64,000 nt of DNA from Basidiobolus meristosporus CBS 931.73 (GCA_002104905.1 MCFE01000148.1:1-64000), one strand, 5' to 3'. Shown: positions 11,151 through 24,184, numbered from the stretch's first letter. Numbers and translations are program-made. The notes: a model not told the origin generated them from the sequence alone.

Positions 11151-14100
11151 TGGAGCTTCAACAACAATAGGGATGGCTGAGGGATACGTAGGATAGGAAT
11201 GAGAAACTGAAGAGCTCGCGATCGATCTTATAGGGCGCTCACGAAGGAGAAAGGTGGAAAGGGTGTAATGTCTATCTTCAGAATTAGTCGGAGGGTTGGT
11301 GGGGGGAAAGCTAGATATATACCCAATTTAACAAGCCATGTTTACTGCATATCATTAAGCTTGGCATCAGGTTTAAGGGTATAGTCAGCTCCGAGTAGCA
11401 TGGCTGAAAATAGAATTCCTGCAAATTCCTACTAATCCACGGGATCCACCTATCAGCTGGCCGTTGTTCATGACAATTACCTAGACAGCACGAAAAACTG
11501 GATATGTTGGGGATTAGGAAGGAAGTCGGATCTGGTGTTTCACGACGGTGAAACAAATGCAAGCTTCCTCTACCTTTGCAGGGAGAGAATCACAATACTC
11601 CTCCAAGAGCCAATAACCAATGTAACCACGTACGTTGTTGCTAGATCAGCTGTGTGTTCTGAATGATCGACTTGAAGCAGAGCATCATGGGCCTAATCGG
11701 CACCATCAGCACTTGTGCGGCTGCTGTAATTCTGCTGACTGCTTCGTCATAGCTTCTTGCTTCCGAGGGCTGATTGGTGTCTTGGCCGCCATGAATGTGT
11801 ATTCAAGAGCTAGCTGATTTCCCTCCATGACATAAGCATAACTAATTGTGTTTAGCCCGCTGATCGACAATAGAATACTTAGTCATGGCATATGAAATGA
11901 TTACAAAATAAACTAAAAACAGTCAAGTGTTCGTTTCGTTTGTCACTTCTGACGGGGTGTTCCGGAATGTGGTGATCCAGATGTTGATGAACTGAATCAT
12001 GTGATCGTGCAGCCTGCATTTGGAGATCCATGACAGGTGTTTTGACTTGGATCCAGGCTAGATCTTGGCTGTTGCTGAATGAAAGAAAATCACCGGTCAT
12101 TTAACATTGGCATCTGGCTCGATTTCCATATTAAATGAGCTTAGATGGCCAATTTCCATACTAAATGAGCATGTCTGGTCATCGCAAATGTGATCGCAAT
12201 CATGTGTCTCATTCCGACATTCATATACCATATTGTATCGTGAAAAGATTGACTGTACAAGGGCGGTCTGATTCGAGTACGATGGATGAATCGGGTAAAG
12301 CCGCCCCGGTCGGAAACTCGGCATCAAGCAACGATAGCAAAGCTTCAAGCCATGTCGAGTGGCCTATTCGTGTGCTATTCTTGGATCATTGGCTCTTCTA
12401 AGGCAAACGCTGGTTCCACAGGCACCATCATTCTACACCAATGCTTATTAGACAACGCATTTCTAGGAAGCGATTTTGATACTGAATTGATCTTGATGAA
12501 GCTTATCTTGTGGTCCACCGCTAGCAAGTAATTGCTACCACCGTGTGTAACGGTATACACAATGAAAGGTGGTATTTGAGCCAGTTTTGAGCGGTGTATT
12601 CCCAGCGATTTGGAGTACCTCAGCCACAATAGGCGACAGACCTTTTTTGAATCGGTTCTCACAACTATAGATAATCATGAGGAGCGTGATCCAATTTGCT
12701 TGGGAGTAGGACAATGGTTGCTCAGACGAGAGCCGTCCGACAAAGTAATCAGTTGAGGTTGATAGGTACAAGCCATGCTGTGGCTCGCAAGAGCAGTAAA
12801 CGGGAACAACAACGTTGCGGTGGTTTATTTGAACAACAAGGCTTTGCCATGAGGATGAGAAAAGCCTACATGCGCGGTATCTGGTCAAGGGGAATATCCA
12901 CTGCTAGACAACGGAATCCAAATAACGGCGTGGGCTCGTTTTCCAATGAGTATTCTGATTTTTTATCGAGTGTGTTCGGTAAATTAACCAATCGAACACC
13001 AACCTGCGTGATCACACGCAGGTTGAGATCTTCGCCAAAACCGTCTCCCGCCTGAGGCTACGTTTCGAGTTGAGAGATTATATTGCTCTCACGACGAGCC
13101 TGATTGATAACTTTCAAGGGGTAATTTGTGTGGCAAAGATCCCACCGAGCTGCTACCACTCGCCCCAGTGTTACATGAACAACAATTGTGATCCAACGTG
13201 CTATTGCTCCTTCAAGTTATTGCAGGATCCGTTTGCAGACCACCCAAACAGATGGAATCTGAGCAGGTCAACAGTATCCGATAGGCACCATACCTCTGCC
13301 CAACATGGTGAACTCTAAATGCTTAAACCCGCGATAAGCCAACTTCCTACCATTTATGTTACCGTAAACAATAGAAGAGATTATATCTCCAAGATAAATT
13401 AAGCAATTCAGGATCGGGTTGCTCAAATCTTGGAGTTCCCCACTGTAAACACCAGATTCAGATTCCAGATTGTGGATGTTATGGATGTAACCCACCGAAT
13501 ATCCAAAACTCGAACTACCTGTTGCCAACTACGCCCGTATACCAGCGGGAAACGCAAGCAACAGGTACTATCCAAAACCACCAGTTTCATCGTGAGCCCG
13601 AGCCTCGAACTTGGTGAATCTTCCACTCACCAAAACCGGTTCAAACATCCTACTTCCAAGGTGCCTATCCTGGCTGCATGGGCGGATCTTTGCCGCTTGC
13701 CAGGAAGTACGATTCGAATAGGTTGTTCCCGGAGTAAACTCAGCCCCTCTGCGAATCTAAAATATACCTTTTCTTGGTGCGTACATTGGGGAGAAGGAAG
13801 CTCTGGAGAGGGGCTGGTAGCGTATCCCGTGTCCGAACTGGACATTGTTGGAGCTTTGTGAACCCGATCATTAACCAAATGCCTTCGAATAAAATGATAG
13901 TTTCGCTGGCAGAGGTCAAGATTAGATGAGAGTATAAAAACCGGAGTACCAGCACTTGTACCCTGGGCGGATTGTAGGGCTTCCGAAGGAATGGCCTGCT
14001 GTAGCCGCGCTCCATATATTGGTCGAAAATGTACTCATTGAACGGGCCCCTAGCATTCCCATAGTTTCGGGCATATCAAAGCAGTTGAGATAACCAGATT

Positions 14101-14640
14101 ATCGGGATGCTCTGAATTCACTGTGCCGGGGTTCGGTGGTTTTCCATGATTCCGAACATGGGGCATGGTCTAAATGATGGCTGAACCCCTCTAGATACTC
14201 TCGCCTAACTCCTTGTACCATCCTGTTTCACCTATAATCTTGCCCAAGCTCGCATGCAAATATCAAATATTCGGATCAGTGGCGTGCTCGTGCATGGAAA
14301 TCTCGCCAATCTGTTTCTGTTTCTGTTTACCAGTCTAGTAACCAGAAGAGCGGTTACATCTGGTGTAAATGTGTACAGGGAAATGATACGATATAGGGCT
14401 TGCAGGGTGGGCGGCGGGCTGAAAGCCGCGCTTCTTTCCATCATCCATCATTGCTAATCGCCCAAGGGGCATCGACAGAAATCGCATTCTATCGTATCGG
14501 AATACCAATGAAATCGGAGATTCTCGCTTTTAATGCTCATCAATTTCCGGATGGTAGCACAGAATGGCCAATGTCACTCTACTGAGGTCTCTAACAGCAC
14601 CTGTCTTCAACACTATCAATGCTTCATGTGATAGTCATCA
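11151..14640. other. 3.5 kb without a recognisable gene
   Basis: CpG is present, so this is not part of the depleted islands. Many overlapping frames of 60-140 codons exist on both strands (longest 13430-13861 plus), but none has a recognisable motif or consistent intron-linked extension. It may hold decayed genes, a long noncoding transcript or fast-evolving genes with many introns. Confidence 0.35.
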
Positions 14641-15676
14641 TGGGTGTGTCGACTGATACTTCCTATCACAGCTTGATAATGGAAGCCTTGGAGGCCGAGA
14701 ACAAATACGGTGGGCTATACGGAGCAATAGGCAATGTATTTTCACAGAACGCGGCCCTAGACTGAGTCCAAGTGAAGTAATTTGGGTAGGAAAAAAAATC
14801 AACGGTCTAGTTGGATGTGGCGGTCAAACAAATAACATCAAACAAACGCGTAATCTTGGCATAAACAATATTTGAAACTAAATGAGCTACATGTCCCAAA
14901 AAACGCATGGTTGTCACAAGTATGGCCACATTTGGCAAAAAAAGTTGGTAGCCCATACATCACTGATGAAGTATTTATTTGCTCTGCTGATGCTGCTCAA
15001 ACACACGTGAATAAGTAGGCATGGTGACAAGTATTGCTGATTCGAATGTTTGATAACGTTTCCCAAATACTCATCAAAAAGCTATTTCGTTTTACTGAAA
15101 CTCACGTAAGCACTTCTTCCACTTGATATTTCCTAGACCTTGGTCAATACTGACGCATATTTTATCACGCAGCTGAATCACTTTGGAGTACCATCCCAAC
15201 CTTTCCTGGTCTTGAGAACAATCCGGAAAATATAAGATAAGTTGGAAGCAAAACCGGGTCTTGGCAGTGCCTTAATAGTAATCTCTCTGATTTATTATCA
15301 CAGTATTAGTAAGTGTTTAGACTATTTATAGAATTTAGAACGGTGGTCAACCCCTGATACAAGTGAAATTTACACCACCGGAAATCCAAAACAAACGCAA
15401 CAATTATCGGACAATTGGTAAAAGGTTGGGGTCGGTGATGCAACATGCTAATACCGGGGACTCATGATATGAAACGAAAGTATATGTGCTCACCTGATAG
15501 TATATGGTGCTTAAATATCCTATTTTCACTGGTGAGGAAGATTCCCTACATATAAAAAATATCTGGAGGAAGGCCCTAAGAATTATTGAGGCGCAATTTG
15601 CACATTTTCCGTGAGAACTACAGCTTTCCCAATCCTGAAAAGCTTGTCACGCTCGAACCATTGGAAGATAATTTAT
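14640..15676. other. Transition into the repeat island
   Basis: Base composition shifts to AT-rich and CpG becomes progressively scarcer. No open frame above 60 codons is present and no domain was seen. It is probably old intergenic or repeat-derived DNA flanking the first LTR fragment. Confidence 0.35.
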
Positions 15677-15967
15677 AGGTGGTGAAAGTTTCATATCAAC
15701 ACCAACATATTAGTCATTGGGATTCTATTTTATTAGCCATATTATTTACAGATCAAATTCTTGGTAGGAACTTCAAGTATCTTCACCACAATGCTTGATA
15801 CTCAAAGAAGCCAAATGCTTCAGAGATCTGCTTACACATAGTGGCTTACATTTACTTTTCCAAGATCTTATAAAAGTACAATGCTACTATTTATTCAATA
15901 AGTCAATAGCTACCACATAGTTTGATTCACCATATCACTTCCAAGATCTCCAGAAATCCCACAGCCA
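15677..15967 (+). mobile_element. Diverged LTR fragment, same family as 19294-19641
   Basis: It shares, in order, the gtgaaa start block, a cttggtaggaac block, the TATA-like ataaaagtacaatgctac region, an attcaataagtc signal region and the cacttccaagatctcc end block with the clean 348-bp LTR. The forward sense is inferred from TATA-before-poly(A) order. No matching duplication of flanks is readable. Confidence 0.55.
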
Positions 15968-16626
15968 AGATGCTTCTCAGGTTCATGTCACATATTCCCT
16001 ATGAAAAATCTCAAACTTGGAATTCATCTGATTTTCAGCTGGTGCTTTTGGTTCAAAATATCAAATGCAATTTTTGATAGAAGTAACAGGCCACTAGTTA
16101 CCAAATTTGGCATGGATGCTAGTTGGCCTAGTCTCCACCTGGGGAATCTGTTTGCTTGCCTGCCCATCAGCTAGCAACAGAGATATTGACAGTTGTCAAT
16201 TTTGAGAAACTTGGAATTCTGCTGATATTATGATGGTATTTTGCTGGCCTTTTCTTAATTTTTTTCTTAGGGATTGCTATAGTATGTCAAGTGTTGTAAG
16301 TGTTTTGGAGATAGTGGAAGTCATTGGGGGCACAAGTAGATGATGTGGCTTTCACTTGATAACTCATTGAATATACCCTAAGAAAAACAATCAAGATATG
16401 ACCTGTAGAATACCATCATAATATCAGATGGATTCCAGCTTTCCCAAAAGGTGAGTACTCTCAATATCTTAGGCACTAGCTCAGAACAGACAAGCCAACA
16501 TCCTTTCTAGGGGGAGATCAGGCTAACTAGCATTCATTTCAAATTTGATAATCAGCTGCTCATTACTTCCATCAACAGTTGCAACCAGAAATTTGAAGCA
16601 GAAATACCAGCTGTATACCAGCAAAC

Positions 16627-16970
16627 TGTTGCAATTGTTGAGCTGTCACCTAAATACTCATGTTAACTTAGTCACATAGATCCTATTCTGTGATTAGCAT
16701 TCTATTTGGGCTAAATTTCTTGTTGGGACTTGGAATATTTTCACCAAATTATCAAGTACCCAGATTGAAACCTTCTTCAAAGCTGTCCAAAAGACTCAAA
16801 ACCTTGAACACACATTTTTGAGATCTTCCTTAGCAAACTCTACATGTTTATATGCCCTACTTTAGCAAATGTATAAATACCATCTTTTGATCAATAAATC
16901 TATAAGAGAGTAATGTATACATCCTCTAGTTCTCCATATCAATTCCAGTACTCCTCAGAGTATTGCAGCA
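16627..16970 (+). mobile_element. LTR, TGTTG...CAGCA, 344 bp
   Basis: It starts TGTTGCAATTG and ends ATTGCAGCA. It is flanked by CAAAC on the left and CAAAT on the right, a four-of-five match expected for an old 5-bp target duplication. It contains atgtataaatacc and then caataaatc, consistent with forward sense. It aligns along its length with the 348-bp LTR at 19294. Confidence 0.65.
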
Positions 16971-16989
16971 CAAATTACCATCAGAATAC

Positions 16990-17275
16990 CAGCAAAAAGT
17001 TCAATAAGTTTCATCCTTGGGGATAAAGTAGTGTTTACACTCTACATAGACTTGGTAAAGTAAACACATAAGATATATTTTGCAAGGTCCCAATGACATG
17101 TGTGCAAAGTATGGAGCTGTGTGGACAACCTTGAGATTACTCATGCTTTCAGTATCTGATAACTTGGTGAGAATATGCTTAGTCAATTCAGCAATGAATT
17201 TGACCTAAATTCTCCCAAGATTTGCAGATAATGATGTAAGTGACCAAGTTGGGTGAATACTCAGGTATACTACAA
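16990..17275 (-). mobile_element. Same LTR family in opposite orientation
   Basis: Read on the minus strand, it matches the family through the gagtattcacccaacttggtc, tttgcacacatg and ttgggacctt blocks. It lies head-to-head with the LTR at 16627-16970, so about 16.6-17.3 kb forms a large imperfect inverted repeat. Ends are not clean. Confidence 0.55.
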
Positions 17276-17801
17276 GATTCACAATACTCCCCCAACTAAA
17301 AGCTCATACTTACTAGTCTCAATCATGATGGTAGTATTAAGTTTTGTTCTTAGCTCATGAATTTATAAATATGGCAGCAATCTTTTTTTTTCTAGGGCAA
17401 TAAACTAAGTTCACCAAGTAGTTCTCCACAGGTTCCAGTATGAGATAATGTTAAATATCACTTGCTTAGTTCTAGCATGAAAAGCTGGATTTCTACCCAA
17501 TTGCATACCTCAATGATTATATTAGAGTATTCTTGACACATACCTAAATTGTCAATGAGCTTTCTTTGCCACATTGATTTTTTGCAGCCTTTCTGGCTGC
17601 CACATACACTGCCTCTCTGGTGGAAAGTTCAATGATCAGTTGCTTGCTGGAATTCCATGATATTACTTCTCTACAGGAGAGATAGGTATCTCCTGATGTG
17701 GATCATCTGTCTTCTAGATTCTGGCCCCAGTCTGCAATGAATAATCACAAATTATCCTGTGCTGAGTCCTTATTAGTGTTTCTTGAGTCAGTATTAGCAA
17801 T

Positions 17802-18282
17802 TGTTGTATCCAAGAGAAAAGTGTAATAAAACTCTTGAATGAGTTAACTGAACCTAAGTGACAACTAAGCACAGAATCTTAGAATTGTCAAGGGTGACAG
17901 AAATTTTTGTGCATCCACATTTAAAACTTAGCTAATTTCACTCCATTAGAAAATCTAGTACCCTTACTGATTTTCCCTAACCCAAACATAACTAATCCCT
18001 GTTATTGTATATTTATCACTTCTTGGAATCTATGTCTTGGCAACTACTAAGTGGTTGAATAGATCTCAGATAACTAATCCTTTGGAAAGGCTTAGTAGAT
18101 CAGTTGAGGATGTAATGACCACATGAAAATTGATCAGGTGTGACAGCTGAAAATAGCTTCTGAGAAGTGATAAAATAAACCATAACAGGGATTAGTTATG
18201 CTTGGGTTAGGGAAAATCAGTTAGGGTACTAGATGTTCTAATGGAGTAAAATTGGTTAAGTTTTAAATGTTGATGCACAACA
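17802..18282. mobile_element. 481-bp solo LTR (or foldback element) with long internal palindrome and 5-bp TSD
   Basis: It starts TGTTGTATCC, ends GATGCACAACA, and is flanked on both sides by GCAAT (17797-17801 and 18283-18287). The paralogous copia copy near 52310 has no insertion at this place, which confirms the ends. Inside, arms 17908-18022 and 18163-18279 are inverted copies of each other (roughly nine of ten bases by eye), separated by about 140 bases. The TG...CA ends and 5-bp duplication favour a solo LTR; the arms alone would suggest a MITE or foldback element. Confidence 0.75.
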
Positions 18283-19293
18283 GCAATTCTCTTTGAGTAT
18301 TAAACAATCTGCTTAACTATTGCTATGTGCTCACATTTGTAATTCTATTTGTGCTGCCTAATTGCTCCCACAAAATATGACATATATGGTCATGGTCCTG
18401 TCATAATATACACTGAACTGCCAACCATATATTGGTAAAGGATATCTGAGCTTTGTATGGTACCAAGTTCCTTTATTCAATTAGGTTTTGACCAAGTCAA
18501 AATTTGTCACTGTTGGGGTAGCTGCAAGCATACATATTCCATTGTGCACTTCTTAATATATCTTGAATTTACTAAGACTGGCTAAAAGTCAAATGGCTGG
18601 GGTACCTATGTTTATAGAGAGCCATATCCCTGAGTAGATAGTGAGCACTTGTAGATCAGATATCTTCAACTGCTGAATAAGGCTATATTTAGTTGTTTCA
18701 AGTGTTTTTTATTTATTGGTTGTTGTCATAAAATCATCAACTTGCAGGACTAATAGAGTTGAGTGTGCTCTATCTGGCTAATAGCAGATACCATTGTCTG
18801 CAGTGCAGCTTTGCATATGCAGGGGCTCCAAGTATGTGTCTATCTTGTAAATCAAACCTCTCAGTGATGATTGAGACAAGCTATGACTTTCTCAAGCTTG
18901 CAAGCCCAATGGGAGCAATGCTGATCAATAAACTCATCTGGCCAGCTCATAAACATGTACTTGTTAGGCTTGCATCAAAGTATGTGGCTTGACATTGATT
19001 TGGTTAATGAGAAAGTTGGATTTTACTGCAATAGCCAGCATCAATCTGATGGAATTGAACCTTGCAACTGGCACAAAGATTCAGGTGTAGTCCAGTACTT
19101 TTGTTTGAGAGTATTCATTAGCTGTGTTTACTTTGACAGTGGCACCAGCTTTGTATTTTGTCTTTATACCTGTCTGCATCCAACTGAGTTACATTTGGTT
19201 AGTAAATTGACTTGGTCCCAAATTTTATTTTTCATCAAAGTCTAGTATTCCACACTTTTTGCAGATGGCCAAAGGTTTGTCTGAGGCTATTTA

Positions 19294-19641
19294 TGTTGTG
19301 AAATTTGTAATTCCACCTAAATATTCACCTAACTTAGTCACTTAGATCATTACCTTCAAATCCTAGAGAATACTGACCAAATTCCTTATTGTGATTTACT
19401 TGGAATATTTTCACCAAAATACCAGGTACCCATAACATGAAAGTTCTCAAAGTTGTCCAAGCAGCCCCAGACTTTGCACACATGTTCTTGGGACCTTCCT
19501 CAATCTATTCTACATGTGTTTTATGCCAAGATCATGTAAAAGTATAAATACTACTTTTACATTCAATAAATCATTAAGTGAAAACCACATAATCTACCTG
19601 TCCTCCCAATCACTTCCAATATCTCCAAGACTTTTACAGCA
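19294..19641 (+). mobile_element. 348-bp solo LTR with perfect TSD, reference copy of the family
   Basis: It starts TGTTGTGAAATTTG, ends TTTTACAGCA, and is flanked by ATTTA on both sides (19289-19293 and 19642-19646). The second copia body carries the empty site near 53311-53340, reading gctatttaggacctcttt without insertion. A TATA-like tataaata at 19543-19550 and AATAAA at 19565-19570 give a forward sense. Other pieces in the window at 7.7, 8.1, 15.7, 16.6, 17.0, 19.7, 21.6, 28.8, 51.3 and 55.0 kb are diverged relatives. Confidence 0.85.
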
Positions 19642-19698
19642 ATTTAGAGCCTCTTCACTGTATGGGGCTTGTCAACATGAGCTGAATAGGCATAGACT

Positions 19699-19961
19699 TG
19701 TTGTAATTGTTAAGTTATCACCTAAATATTCATGCCAACTTGCCACATAGATCTTACTCTGTGATTAGCATTCTGTCCTTACCAAATTTCTTGCTGGGAT
19801 TTACTTGGATTATTTTTACCAAATTTTCAGATACCTAGATTAAGACCTTGCCCAAAGTTGTCCAAAAGACCCCAGACTTTGTGCATACTCTTGGGAACCT
19901 CCTTAACAAACTCAATATGCTTACTTGTCTTACTTTATCCAAAGTATGAATACCAAATACT
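19699..19961 (+). mobile_element. 3'-truncated LTR of the same family
   Basis: It begins TGTTGTAATTG directly after gcatagact and follows the family as far as the tatgaataccaaata region. It then returns abruptly to copia sequence (ctaggctatttcta, compare 53410-53430), so the last quarter of the LTR is missing. Confidence 0.6.
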
Positions 19962-21604
19962 GACTCTGTAATCTAGGCTATTTCTAATTTAGTTGGACCT
20001 TCTGCCTTGTGGCACAGGAATAAACACTTCTGGGTTATTCCTGACTATTAGCTGAGGCTGCACCACTGCTGCATAGTCCATAGGTATGGTAAATTTGTAT
20101 ATTTATGCTCTGATTCAATGCTGAATGTTTGCAGACTTGGAATTGGACTTTTGTTATCATAAGATGTCAATTTTTGTGAGATTTTTGAGTTTCCTCAGGC
20201 AGATATTGCCTTGACTTGCTCAGTCCCTTTACTTTGGTATTTCAGAGTCTCTAAATCCTATTTACATTGCAGTAGCCCAAAAATATGCATTTACACTATT
20301 TAGCTACTGTTCTCACTCACTTCTAGGCAGCTTTTTGGCATACGCTGTGCAACTAAGTATTTTCAGGTGTACTGCCTTTGGTTTGTATTGGTACCATGTC
20401 TCAATTGGAGTAAAATCATCAGGTATTTCCCTAAAACATTGATTTTTAGAGTATGTAGCATTGTTAATTGATTTCATGCATATATCATTGGATAATTTTG
20501 ATCATGGTTCATGGATGTTGCCATTTCATTTATAGATATGTCTCCATACACCAGCACTCCATTTTGCTGTTGAGAGTATGGTGTAGCAGCTTCTTGTCTT
20601 ATCTTATGAATTTTGCAGAAATAGATTAAGAGTATTGAGGTGTATTCTCCACCATTATCTGAGCATATTTGCCTGAATTTCTCACCAGTGTCTCTCTCCT
20701 CCATTCCCTGAAGCTTCCAGAGCTTACAAAGTGCTTCTTCCTTTCTTTACATGAAGTAAGCCTACATTTATCTTGTATGATCATCAATCAAAAAGATTGA
20801 ATATTCTATTCTGCAAAAGGATAAATCTTGCAAAGGTCAACATAAATTTGACTGAACTCAGATTAATCTTTTCTTAGATTTGATTAATGCAGACCTCTTG
20901 CATGGTTGTCTCAGTTGTTTCCCATATATGTGGACCCCACATTACTCCAAATTTATGTCAAAGTATTGGTATTTCTTTCTTTGAGTTACTGACATGTGCC
21001 TCTCGCACAATGCTTTATTGAATCTAACAGTAGTGTGGATACCTTTGCATGCATTGGCAATACAAACCTGTAGAATATGCCTAGTAATGTCCAAAGAGCA
21101 TGTGTGCAAAGTGTGGGGTTACTTAGACAACTTGGAGATTTCCCATGCTTTTGGTACACAATATTCTGATGAAAGTATTATCAGTAAGTCCCAACAGGCA
21201 ATTTGGGCAGAGTTCTCCAAGATCTTATGATAATGATCTAAGTGACAAAACTAATTCCATACTTTGGTATAATGACAAAAGTTACAGCACCAGGTACACC
21301 TCATTGTGCAAGCCACTTGGTATTCGAAGTAATTAATGTGTCATTGTAGAGTGGAGAGTATATGGTCAGGAGCTAATTAAGCTACTACTGCTACATTGCA
21401 ATACTACTTCTGGGTTCATTCCAGATTTAATTGCCAAGTTTCCTACAGTTATGAGCAAATATTTTCAAACAGCTTATGGATTACTTTTTATAGATACAGC
21501 CCAAGCCAATGGTGTTGATGTTGCAAGTTTCATAATTTACCTGTTAACTCCATTTACATGGTAGCTCATATTGTAGCATATACTACTTCCTACCCTTAGG
21601 GTTA

Positions 21605-21850
21605 GCTTGTCACCCAAATATTACGTATCCCGATTGTTGATATTTTCAAAGCTATTTGGAGGCCCCCCAGCTTTACTGACATGCTTTTGGAATTTTTCGA
21701 AGCAAAAATAGCATGCTTGTCTTGTCAATACATAGTTGAAGCACATACGCCACCTGTACATCAATTGATAACTGAGTATCTCAGATGGCCTACTGGTGCA
21801 CTCATCTGCCTCTAATATTTCCAAGACTCCCACTGCTATTAGCATTACTG
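21605..21850 (+). mobile_element. Diverged LTR fragment at the right side of island 2
   Basis: It contains the family blocks cacccaaatatta, gatattttcaaagc, gccccccagctttactgac and atatttccaagactccc in order. It carries a few CpG sites, unlike most of the island, and no duplication is readable. Confidence 0.45.
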
Positions 21851-22099
21851 TCATGACACAAGTCAGGCTTCCAATATTCACTTTGAAATGGAATATTTGG
21901 TGCTCATCCCTCTTTCATATGGCCTTGTAATGGTGCTCCACTACATCAGTCATCCACCTTAGAGTACTTACACTAACTGGCATCATTGATAATTACACCT
22001 TTTTAGCAATAGCATCAATGCCTACACACTTTATCCCTATAAAAAATCTCAAACTTGGAATTCAGCTGGTATTCTGTTGGTGTTTTGCTGGTATTCAGC

Positions 22100-24184
22100 T
22101 GGTACTTTAGGTACAGAAGAACGGGTAACGTCCAGGCGACCCGAAGTGTATACTATCGATTGGAATTTATATACTGCAATGGAGGTACTCCTTGCAATTA
22201 TATCATTGCTTTGGATGGTGCTTGCGGTGCGATACAGTGGATAACCTCCAAAGGCTGTGTTGGGTCTCGGGGAAGTGGTAACTGGACAAATTAGTCTGGC
22301 CAACATCGCCACACTACTGAAGTTGAAATAATTTGGATATAGAGGTGCTGGCAAGGTCTCTGGTTGAAGACCAAGTGTGTCTATCATCCTCAGAGGCATA
22401 CAAGCTTATCCAAGGGAAAACAGTGAGTCCAAAGATGGGTTTCGTAAAGTGTGGGAGCTTTTGGGTAACCAGGAAAGCCTCCATTACATCATGATTGCCA
22501 TATGATCTTCGAAGGTGGCATAATGGAATCAAGAATTTTGTTTGTTTTGTTAAATTGTTGGCAACACTTCAGGTATTTGGTTTGGATCCTGGAGCATATC
22601 GAGCGAATTCCTCGTGTCAGCAGCCATTCCCAGGCATAGTACACCTGATTGGCATCTTGAGCAAACAAGGCCGGATGTCTAATTGGATTGTGGATCAAGG
22701 ATTTCCGGTTCGAGAGATGAAGAGTTCTGCATCCCATCAGGATGATAGGTGGTTCACTATCCATCCACCCAGCGTCCAATGTGCTACAACCGAAATTCTG
22801 CCCATCGATTGGACATTAGGGTTTGTTTCAAACAGTGATACTAGTGCGTTCATATTCATTTCAGACAATTTAATGTAACAGGGAATTGGCCAGGCTCTTT
22901 CCAATGAAGCCTGAGATACGTAGGGGGTTGGAAAGGATTCCTTGCTCTGGGCAGGTCTGGAATATCAGGCTCAAAGTTTATGAGGCGCCGAACACGGTGT
23001 CGGGTGACGAGAAGAGACTGGTACTTACTGGTTTATGAGGTTGAGGCGAGATATTTCTTGAGTGCCTATTGTACTTTGGGTTGCCCCGCCAGGTTGGTTT
23101 GGAGTTTGGATTTGCGGAAACCGTAGAGGTGAGCAGTCTATTTAGATCACCCACTGACTCCCGGACGATGCTTCTGGGAATCCCTTGTTAGTCAGATGAC
23201 AATGCTCGAAAACCTGACGGCCGTATTCTTTACAACACTGACCCATCCAAGCAGCCGATGAGCATCAAGAAGGATACACCATCCAGGGTTCGCTGTAGTG
23301 TATGTCAGGTTGGAAGGCATGTGTCCGATTCGCACTGGGGCAAACGATCGCACCCTAAATTGTATTGAATCCCCCTCAATTGGAGTGAATGGTGAGTGCC
23401 ATCGGAGTACACCATATCACAGACTGGTGGCAAAAGGTGAGCATAGTGTGGAGTACACGATCCGTGTGTATCCGCTACCTGAATGATACAATTCCCAAGA
23501 AGAAATGCGTGCATGTCGGAGACGTACTGGCCAATTTACCGAAGATGGGAATTAGTAATCTCAAACATGGCCATCCTTACCCACTACAAATCTGGCTGGA
23601 TCGAGCAAATCAGCTGCCGAGGATGTTCTGGTTATTTATAGAGCATGATTAATCCTACTCTCATGGTGTTACCAGGGCCTCCCTCATCTGACCATTCCAG
23701 GCATACATGCTCAGATTGGCTTTTTTTCACCACCGCGATGGCTAGAGTGGGTTTCCAGTGCCACCCCATGCGGATGTGAAAAATCGACGTCATCTCGCCT
23801 CTGCTCATAAGTCAGCAATCTATCCAAGAATGGTGCGCGCTTTCTACGCACTCTGGCACCCGCATCCAATTCTACCAAAACGGACCCCTCTGGCTAGTGG
23901 AGCAGATAGCGAAGTGTTTCCCTACCGCCCGACGTGACACCCGAAACAAAAAAGAAGCGTCTCTAAAGCCACCAGCCTGTCTTTCTGACCAAGATGTTTA
24001 TATGATGCTGTACAAAAAAGTTCCATGTTGCTCGAGTTAAGCATCTTCGGGTAGGTGGTTAGGATGAGTCGGGGGGATTGGGCAAAATTAATGGCTGATA
24101 TGGGTTGCTATGCCTACTTGTGTGCCAAGATGGGATGGGTTAGATGAAAAGATATACACATTAAGACTGGAAAGATAAGGTTGG
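22100..24184. other. Non-repeat intergenic, no gene recognised
   Basis: CpG returns sharply at about 22,120. The frames 22495-22878 plus and 22489-22779 minus are open and overlap. Neither has a known domain, and neither extends through plausible splice sites into a larger protein. The region ends at the stop of the minus-strand glycosyltransferase. Confidence 0.35.

Larger units (their letters stand above)
17400..21500 (-). mobile_element. Broken Ty1/copia retrotransposon body, copy 1
   Basis: Read on the minus strand, the decayed polyprotein can be followed in pieces. An integrase segment at 20474-20704 has SDNGGEYTS and then TPYSQQQNGV, the classic copia integrase core. A reverse-transcriptase segment near 18980-19260 is colinear with the clearer copy at 52995-53258. 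An RNase H-like segment lies near 17650-17780 with an ADWGQN-like block followed by an STSG block. Frames are full of stops, and three LTR insertions interrupt it (17802-18282, 19294-19641 and 19699 onward). It is not functional. Its minus-strand sense is opposite to the plus-sense LTRs inside it, so those LTRs are later insertions and not its own ends. Confidence 0.8.

Noticed and set aside
13430-13861. 143-codon plus-strand frame in the 11-14.6 kb gap
   Set aside because: An equally long antisense set overlaps it, with no motif and no plausible exon partners.
17978-18210. TTAGGG-like words (ccctaaccc and gggttaggg)
   Set aside because: Only one unit per arm, and both lie in the inverted arms of the 481-bp element, so this is not a telomeric tract.
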